NCBI GenBank assembly: GCA_964639955.1
Contig: CAZXGJ010000060.1
Coordinates: forward strand, 1-21,390
Direction of reading: 5' to 3'
Origin: IGN2 sp964639955
GTDB lineage: Bacteria; Bacteroidota; Ignavibacteria; Ignavibacteriales; Ignavibacteriaceae
Length of the DNA stretch: 21,390 nt
Shown here: positions 16,758-21,390 of the stretch, piece after piece
How positions within the stretch are numbered: the stretch's first letter is position 1
Layout of the letters: each line of letters opens with the position of its first letter
Notes under the pieces: model-generated
Seen by the model: only the letters and a program-made list of their open reading frames with translations
Database searches by the model: none
Told to the model about the DNA's origin: nothing
Translations under genes and position numbers: made by a program

Positions 16758-19124
16758 TTATTTAACTTCCACAACAAGCTTAGGTATTCTTCCATTAAAT
16801 TTAGATTTAGCTTCAGCTCCAATTCTTTCCACAACAGGTGTAGCTAAATCAATGCCCACATCCGCAGTTTCATCCGCAGAGAAAATACCGGGCTGAGTAC
16901 GTTCTATTCTTCCTTCACCTACTTTTTTGCCATCAATATAAAGTGTGCCTTTACCGCCTTTACCAATACCACCGCCATCGTAAGCAAAATCAAACTTCAC
17001 TGTATGTTTTCCGGGTGTCAGTTTTAAACTGGATTCTACCGTATAGCGAGAAATACCGAGGAAGTTGTAGTCGTAAGCTAATGTGCCATTGAATACATAC
17101 AACGCCCAACCGCCAAATCGTCCGGCTTGAGCGATGAGGATACCATTAGCTGTTTTACCTGCTGGTATTTCTATCTCAGCCGTAATTGTTTTCGATCTGT
17201 TCTTTACATTTAAGAATGAATTTTCAGGAATGCCCACCATGCCTTCAGCAAGGGTTAGCGATGTGCGGTCTCCTAAAAGAGTCGGACGACCCACAGCTTT
17301 AGCATCCAAACGTTCAAATAGACGGTCATCAATGGGTAATGCAAAATTCTTTTCTGCTTCCTTCAAAAACAGATCCTGAAGCTCTTTTAATTTATCAGGA
17401 TACTTAGACGCAAGGTCGTTGGTTAAGCTGAAATCTTCAGCAACATTGTAAAGCTCCCAGATATCTTCAGCCAAAGGTCGTCTGACTTTTTGCTCCCAAG
17501 GCGCCCTGTGTATGGTGCGTGCATACCAGCCTTCATGATAAATGGCGCGGTTGCCTGCCATTTCAAAATATTGGGTGGTATGTCTTTCTTTGGCATTGGC
17601 ATCGTTAAAAGTGTAAACCAAACTGGTGCCATCCATCGGTCGTTGTTGCACACCGTTTACTATTTTTGGTTCAGGTAAACCTGCTGCTTCCAGAATAGTT
17701 GGTGCAATATCAATCACGTGAGAAAATTGGGTACGCAACCCGCCATTTGATTTAATACCTTTAGGCCAGCGGATAGCCATTCCTACTTTTGTTCCGCCAT
17801 GGTCTGATCCTACCTGCTTTGTCCATGTGTAAGGAGCATCAAACATTACTGCCCAACCGGCAGCCATGTGCGGATAAGTTTCAGGACCACCCCACTTGTC
17901 AATTTTTTTGAGCATGTCAGGAACGGTTTCTATCACCCCATTGAAGTAGGTCATTTCGCTGAACATTCCATTCATACCACCTTCGGCACTGGTTCCATTA
18001 TCACCATATACAAAAATGATCATGGTGTTGTCTGCCTGTCCTGTTTCTTCAACAGCATCCAGCAAGCGACCAACTTCATGGTCGGTCATATCCAGATATC
18101 CTGCAAAAGTTTCTGCCTGCCGGGTAAACAATTTCTTCTCATCGGCGGAAAGTTTGTTCCATTCCTGAATAGCTTCAGGTTTTGGAGCGAGCTTGGTGCC
18201 TTTTGGTACTATGCCCATTTCAATTTGGCGTGCTAAAATTTGTTCACGCATAACATCCCAGCCAGCATCAAATTTACCTTTCCATTTGTCTATGTATTTT
18301 TGAGGTACGTGGTGGGGGGCATGCACTGCACCGGGTGCGAAGTACATAAAGTAAGGTTTATCTGGTGTCATAGCCTTTTGATATTTCATCCAGGCTACAG
18401 CCTGATTAGTCATATCATTCATAAAATGGTAATTTGGATCGTCAGGCAATTCCACAGGATGTACACCGTCATAAATAAAAGGCGCCCACTGATTCGTTTC
18501 TCCTCCAAGGAAACCATAAAACTTGTCAAACCCCTGACGTGTAGGCCAACGATCGAATGGACCTGAAACACTGGTTTCCCAGACCGCCGTTTCATGCCAC
18601 TTGCCGAATGCGCCCGTACTATAGCCATTAAGGCGAAGCATTTCTGCAACTGGTGCAACTTCACCAGGAATTTCTCCTGTACCGCCGGGCAAACCTGTTG
18701 CCATTTCAGTAATAAATCCCATGTTGTTCACCTGATGATTGCGACCGCTTTTTATGGCAGCGCGAGTAGGTGAACACACAGCAGTAGTGTGGAAGTTATT
18801 ATAATAAATACCTTCCGTAGCAATACGGTCAAATGTAGGAGTACTAACCGGTCCGCCAAAAAAACTGGTTCCGGCAAAGCCAAGGTCATCGAGAAGTACC
18901 AATATAACGTTGGGTGCGCCTTCGGGTGCTTTAACCTCGACACGTTCCGGAACTGTTACATTACGAACGTCCAATTCGCTGCTTGTTTGACGTGGTGGTG
19001 TTTTGATTGGGAGAACTGTTCTGTCTAATTCGCCCGAAGTATTTTTTACTTCCGTTCCTTCCTGACAACCAAAGAAAAAGGTTATCAATATTGAAAGGAA
19101 CACGAACGAAAATATTTTCTTCAT
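16758..19124 (-). CDS. arylsulfatase lipoprotein (type I, formylglycine-dependent)
   Basis: Type I sulfatases hydrolyse sulfate esters using a formylglycine made from Cys. The 788-aa protein has a lipobox FFGC (Cys20), so it is probably membrane-anchored. Catalytic features: VLLDDLGFAG (D79, D80, metal), AVCSPTRAA (C117, R121, the C-x-P-x-R maturation signature), FGKWHET (K175, H177), AVHAPHH (H268), YGDNG (D375, N376). The order FITEMATGLPGG, WETSVSGPFDRWPTRQGFDK and FYGFLGGETNQWAPF closely follows the roughly 785-aa arylsulfatases known from mycobacteria and other bacteria. Residues about 615-788 form a C-terminal beta-sandwich, probably lectin-like. AAGGAG lies 8 nt before the ATG. Several rows count 48-55% G+C, well above its neighbours. 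No formylglycine-generating enzyme is in the window. Confidence 0.93.
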   Translation of the reverse strand: MKKIFSFVFLSILITFFFGCQEGTEVKNTSGELDRTVLPIKTPPRQTSSELDVRNVTVPERVEVKAPEGAPNVILVLLDDLGFAGTSFFGGPVSTPTFDRIATEGIYYNNFHTTAVCSPTRAAIKSGRNHQVNNMGFITEMATGLPGGTGEIPGEVAPVAEMLRLNGYSTGAFGKWHETAVWETSVSGPFDRWPTRQGFDKFYGFLGGETNQWAPFIYDGVHPVELPDDPNYHFMNDMTNQAVAWMKYQKAMTPDKPYFMYFAPGAVHAPHHVPQKYIDKWKGKFDAGWDVMREQILARQIEMGIVPKGTKLAPKPEAIQEWNKLSADEKKLFTRQAETFAGYLDMTDHEVGRLLDAVEETGQADNTMIIFVYGDNGTSAEGGMNGMFSEMTYFNGVIETVPDMLKKIDKWGGPETYPHMAAGWAVMFDAPYTWTKQVGSDHGGTKVGMAIRWPKGIKSNGGLRTQFSHVIDIAPTILEAAGLPEPKIVNGVQQRPMDGTSLVYTFNDANAKERHTTQYFEMAGNRAIYHEGWYARTIHRAPWEQKVRRPLAEDIWELYNVAEDFSLTNDLASKYPDKLKELQDLFLKEAEKNFALPIDDRLFERLDAKAVGRPTLLGDRTSLTLAEGMVGIPENSFLNVKNRSKTITAEIEIPAGKTANGILIAQAGRFGGWALYVFNGTLAYDYNFLGISRYTVESSLKLTPGKHTVKFDFAYDGGGIGKGGKGTLYIDGKKVGEGRIERTQPGIFSADETADVGIDLATPVVERIGAEAKSKFNGRIPKLVVEVK

Positions 19125-19207
19125 AGATATAACTCCTTAAAGTTTATAGTTGATTGAATTATTGACACACAAATTTAATTTTAATTAATAACTGAAGCTG
19201 CACAAAC

Positions 19208-19310
19208 AAGTCATTCTGATCCCGACTTGTCGGGAGAAGAATCTCAAAGATTACAATTTTGAAATAATTTAGATATTTCGTCCCGCTTTTGCGGGACTCA
19301 ATATGACAAA
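19208..19310. repeat. degenerate palindromic intergenic repeat with two hairpins
   Basis: Imperfect inverted termini (gtcattctga at 19210 and tcaatatgac near 19298-19306) enclose two perfect hairpins: TCCCGAC-TT-GTCGGGA (19220-19235) and GTCCCGC-TTTT-GCGGGAC (19280-19297). Inner arms (gagaagaatct and agatatttcgtc) also pair imperfectly. The 'cattctga...agaatct...agat...cg...atgac' layout resembles dispersed non-coding repeats scattered through many Bacteroidota and relatives. It fills the 231-bp gap between the sulfatase and the porin gene and may also act as a terminator for the porin transcript. Confidence 0.65.
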
Positions 19311-19355
19311 TCATTCAATTGTGTAAATACAGTTAATAAAAAGAACAACTTTCAA

Positions 19356-20147
19356 TTAAAAAATACTTGTTGGCAATAACACCGCAGCCAAAATTCTTAA
19401 TTGCCAATCTGCAGCGTACTCTGGCTTAACAACATTGTTAAAATAATTTATGTTAAGATTTACAGGTAACTTTCCACCGACCTTAACTAATTTTCCAACA
19501 CCAATTCCAATCGGAACAGTCCATTGATTATCACTATCAGCTTCCCAGTTAGCTGTAATGATAGGCGCAAAGGTTAAATAAAAATCCGGGAAATTGTAAT
19601 TAATAAATGGTTGAAAAGTTAAAAAGTTTACATCGGATCTATTTTCATCGCCAGCAAAAGACCAGATGTTATTGATTACACCACCAACAACCCATTTGCC
19701 AGGCATTGCAAGTGCGACTAAAGAAGGCCCAGCTGCCCACTTTCCAGTACCGAAATTATCACCTCCTGTGGGAAAAGATATAGCCGGCCCAATGCCCCAG
19801 GTTAAACTTTTAGATTCTGGAGCGTAGAAAGCCGTGAATAATATATCACCGAAGCCGGTCTCAGAACCACTTTCCTCCGTATATATTGGATTTGTTGGAA
19901 TGTTAAAAATGGTTCGCGTAATAAGTCTTCCTTCAAATAAGGGAATTACCGGCTGAATGTTTAATAGATTTCCCGTCCGGTCTCCATTGGGGCCTAATCC
20001 AAAATTGGTGCTATTTAAAAAAGGTATGCTAATCATATTAGCAATAGGATTTTGTGCTGCCTTAGTCAATTCCTCTTTATTTTCCTGTGAGAACATTAGG
20101 CCGGAGGTGGTGAAAAAAATAATAAATAATATTAAAGTGGTTTTCAT
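19356..20147 (-). CDS. porin-like 'neuromedin U' family outer membrane protein
   Basis: An exported protein of about 263 aa. The frame could open at 20183, but the ATG at 20147 has an AAGGA site 8 nt upstream and gives a clean signal peptide (MKTTLILF...LMFS|Q). The mature N-terminus NPIANMISIPFLNSTNFGLG, then NGDRTGNLLNIQPVIPL and RLITRTIFNIPTNPIY, matches the bacterial family often mislabelled 'neuromedin U' and related to MetA-pathway porins. It also has GFGDILFTAFYAP and SFPTGGDNFGTGKWAAGPS and ends LLPTSIF. It is predicted to be an outer membrane channel of unknown substrate. It follows the small ABM-like gene by 40 bp and is probably co-transcribed with it. Confidence 0.85.
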   Translation of the reverse strand: MKTTLILFIIFFTTSGLMFSQENKEELTKAAQNPIANMISIPFLNSTNFGLGPNGDRTGNLLNIQPVIPLFEGRLITRTIFNIPTNPIYTEESGSETGFGDILFTAFYAPESKSLTWGIGPAISFPTGGDNFGTGKWAAGPSLVALAMPGKWVVGGVINNIWSFAGDENRSDVNFLTFQPFINYNFPDFYLTFAPIITANWEADSDNQWTVPIGIGVGKLVKVGGKLPVNLNINYFNNVVKPEYAADWQLRILAAVLLPTSIF

Positions 20148-20155
20148 ATAGTTCA

Positions 20156-20160
20156 TCCTT
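20156..20160 (-). promoter_or_regulatory. ribosome binding site supporting start at 20147
   Basis: AAGGA with an 8-nt spacer to ATG 20147. Starting further upstream (20183 or 20156) would place this site inside or over the start and add a polar extension ahead of the signal peptide. Confidence 0.6.
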
Positions 20161-20187
20161 TTAGTTGTTGGTTTAAAAGACAATAAA

Positions 20188-20460
20188 TTATTTTACGGAA
20201 GTTTTTACTTGAATTTTGACATCATCACACAAACTTCTGATTGAACCCTTCAGTATGCTGAACTCATTATTATTAAAATTACTTTTAAGTTCATCAATAC
20301 TATTAAAGGTTATCTTGATCTCCAGATTGTTATCCGGACTAACGTCCAATTCAAATTCGCTGCAATAATTTTTAACTAATGTTTTAAGAGATTCCATTGT
20401 TTGATAAAATTCAACTTTTCTCTTTTTATCGAATGAGGCATTGATTGTAACAATCTCCAC
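20188..20460 (-). CDS. small ABM-fold (antibiotic biosynthesis monooxygenase-like) protein
   Basis: A 90-aa protein without an export signal. It starts with GTG; GGAG lies 5 nt upstream. The order beta strand (EIVTINASF), helix (KKRKVEFYQTMESLKTLVKN), beta (SEFELDVSPDNNLEIKITFN), 'S-DEL--NF-NNEFSILKGSIRSL' and a last strand fits the dimeric alpha/beta fold of ABM-like proteins found in Bacteroidota. The usual charged or aromatic residue of quinol monooxygenases is not evident, so the activity may be regulatory or lost. It is the first gene after the sigma-54 activator and precedes the porin gene by 40 bp. Assignment rests on pattern, not close identity. Confidence 0.6.
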   Translation of the reverse strand: MEIVTINASFDKKRKVEFYQTMESLKTLVKNYCSEFELDVSPDNNLEIKITFNSIDELKSNFNNNEFSILKGSIRSLCDDVKIQVKTSVK

Positions 20461-20522
20461 AACTTCTCCGGAAATTTTAAATTGAAGTGTACGTAAAATA
20501 GTTAGCCTACAAAGTGATATAA

Positions 20523-20539
20523 TGCCAATAAGCTTGCCA
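20523..20539 (-). promoter_or_regulatory. sigma-54-like promoter candidate
   Basis: The minus strand reads TGGCAAG-CTTA-TTGGCA. The -24 half (TGGCAAG) is close to the sigma-54 consensus TGGCACG. The -12 half has TTGG/GGCA instead of TTGCA, so its GC is displaced by one base. It lies about 63 bp before the GTG of the ABM-like gene and downstream of a sigma-54 activator gene. Weak by sequence, supported by context. Confidence 0.3.
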
Positions 20540-20554
20540 ATGGCGAATCATTGG
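20537..20554. promoter_or_regulatory. inverted repeat, possible operator
   Basis: CCAATG-gcgaat-CATTGG is a perfect 6-bp dyad overlapping the -24 side of the sigma-54-like element. A third ccaat lies at 20525. It may be a protein-binding site. Confidence 0.35.
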
Positions 20555-20602
20555 AATATTTTCGATTTTCACCATTAGTTGAAGGAAAGTCAATTCAATC
20601 AA

Positions 20603-20636
20603 TCATTAAATACAATGGAATTCATTAAATACAATG
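20603..20636. repeat. pair of 15-bp direct repeats with internal dyads
   Basis: tcattaaatacaatg occurs at 20603-20617 and 20622-20636, a 19-bp period. Each copy has inverted arms CATT-aaatac-AATG; the second extends to TCATT/AATGA. They lie just beyond the stop of the sigma-54 activator and roughly 65-110 bp upstream of the sigma-54-like element, where activator-binding sites are expected. Confidence 0.6.
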
Positions 20637-20644
20637 AGTGCTTA

Positions 20645-21390
20645 CTAAGATTTTTTTCGACTAATTCCTAGTTTTCGCATTTTAGATCTAAGGGTTTCAG
20701 GATGGATTTTAAGGTAAGAAGCAGCACCATTTGTTCCGCTTATTTTCCAGTAAGTTTTTTCAAGAACTTTTATGATGTGATTTTTTTCAAGCTCTTCAAG
20801 TGGAATAAATTCATTCGCAACATTCTTTTCGGCAGTTAAGGTTTCAATATTCAGCCAATCATCTTCAGAAGTGATGATTGCCCGCTCGATTACATTTTCA
20901 AGCTCACGAATATTTCCCGGCCAGGAATAATTTAAAAGCTCCTGCAAGGATTTTTCAGGAATTTTTTTTATGGGTTTATTAAATTTTTCGGAATAGTAGT
21001 TGGTATAATATTCAACAAGAGGAAGTATATCAGCTTTTCTTTCTCTCAAAGGAGCAATTGAAATTGGAAAAACATTCAAACGGTAATAAAGATCATTACG
21101 GAATTTTCCTTTTTTGATTTCCTCCTCAAGAACTTTATTTGTTGCTGATATAATTCTTACATCAACTTTGATTGTTTTTGAACTGCCTATTCTTTCAAAT
21201 TCTCCCTGCTGTAAAACGTGCAAGAGTTTTGACTGAACAGTAATTGGTAATTCCCCAATCTCGTCAAGAAAGATTGTTCCGCCGTTTGCTAATTCAAATC
21301 TGCCGGTTCGTTTTTCAATGGCCCCGGTGAATGCCCCTTTTTCATGTCCGAATAACTCACTCTCAATCAGATTTTCAGGAATTGAAGCAC
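20645..21390 (-). CDS. sigma-54-dependent AAA+ transcriptional activator (5' end beyond window)
   Basis: The last 247 residues are visible; the frame is open through the right edge, so the TTG at 21223 is not the start. Visible order: SIPENLIESELFGHEKGAFT then GA, the sigma-54 contact GAFTGA loop; NGGTIFLDEIGELP (Walker B); VDVRIISATN; KGKFRNDLYYRLNVFPI (sensor and arginine-finger region); YSWPGNIRELENVIERA; and a C-terminal Fis-type helix-turn-helix, GTNGAASYLKIHPETLRSKM then RKLGI. The helix-turn-helix resembles FhlA-type regulators. It activates sigma-54 RNA polymerase from upstream sites. The sensory N-terminal part is outside the window. It ends with TAG. The likely target is the operon immediately downstream. 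Confidence 0.95.
   Translation of the reverse strand, partial: ASIPENLIESELFGHEKGAFTGAIEKRTGRFELANGGTIFLDEIGELPITVQSKLLHVLQQGEFERIGSSKTIKVDVRIISATNKVLEEEIKKGKFRNDLYYRLNVFPISIAPLRERKADILPLVEYYTNYYSEKFNKPIKKIPEKSLQELLNYSWPGNIRELENVIERAIITSEDDWLNIETLTAEKNVANEFIPLEELEKNHIIKVLEKTYWKISGTNGAASYLKIHPETLRSKMRKLGISRKKS

Noticed and set aside
1..21390. CRISPR arrays, tRNA or rRNA genes, transposases, phage or defence genes
   Set aside because: I looked for regular spaced repeats, RNA gene signatures and recognisable mobile or defence proteins and saw none.

Overview
The window looks like a contig from an AT-rich member of the Bacteroidota/Ignavibacteriota group, probably a metagenome scaffold. Two things point there. 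All 14 exported non-lipoprotein products, counting one broken gene, have a glutamine at the predicted signal-peptide cleavage point (usually A|Q), matching the 'Q-rule' described for Bacteroidetes signal peptidase I substrates. The gene families (OmpP1/FadL-like barrel, DUF3943, DUF481, DUF4136, small MKK-type beta-barrels) are also common in that group. Many genes have a clear AAGGAG-type ribosome site, which fits Ignavibacteria better than classic Bacteroidia. The exact lineage is inference. A 100-N scaffold gap and several coding lesions mean sequence quality must be kept in mind.

Every confident gene lies on the minus strand, so transcription runs from the right edge to the left. From right to left: (1) the 3' part of a sigma-54-dependent AAA+ activator; an intergenic region with paired 15-bp repeats and a sigma-54-like element; then a two-gene unit of a small ABM-fold protein and a porin-like 'neuromedin U' protein. 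(2) A degenerate palindromic intergenic repeat, then a 788-aa lipoprotein arylsulfatase of distinctly higher G+C, closed by a good rho-independent terminator. (3) A frameshifted beta-barrel gene, a small helical periplasmic protein, a BamA/TamA-like barrel, a glycine-zipper envelope protein, a DUF2252 gene with no standard start codon, and a MetA-pathway-type porin. (4) A compact five-gene unit: beta-barrel, GDPD lipoprotein, beta-barrel, DUF4136 lipoprotein, TPR protein. (5) DUF3943, small barrel, DUF481 and FadL-like proteins. (6) A decayed VOC-domain lipoprotein, another DUF4136-like lipoprotein and a final small barrel.

Nearly every product is predicted to be exported; the clear exceptions are the sigma-54 activator, the ABM-like protein and the DUF2252 protein. 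No rRNA, tRNA, CRISPR array, transposase or phage gene was seen. The best candidates for something new are the GDPD lipoprotein sandwiched between two coupled barrels, and the sigma-54 control region with its small-protein/porin operon. Neither can be shown to be a new system from sequence alone. Three genes appear broken (VOC lipoprotein, barrel at 15859-16602, 5' end of DUF2252), and the N gap inside the GDPD gene looks like an unmerged contig overlap.
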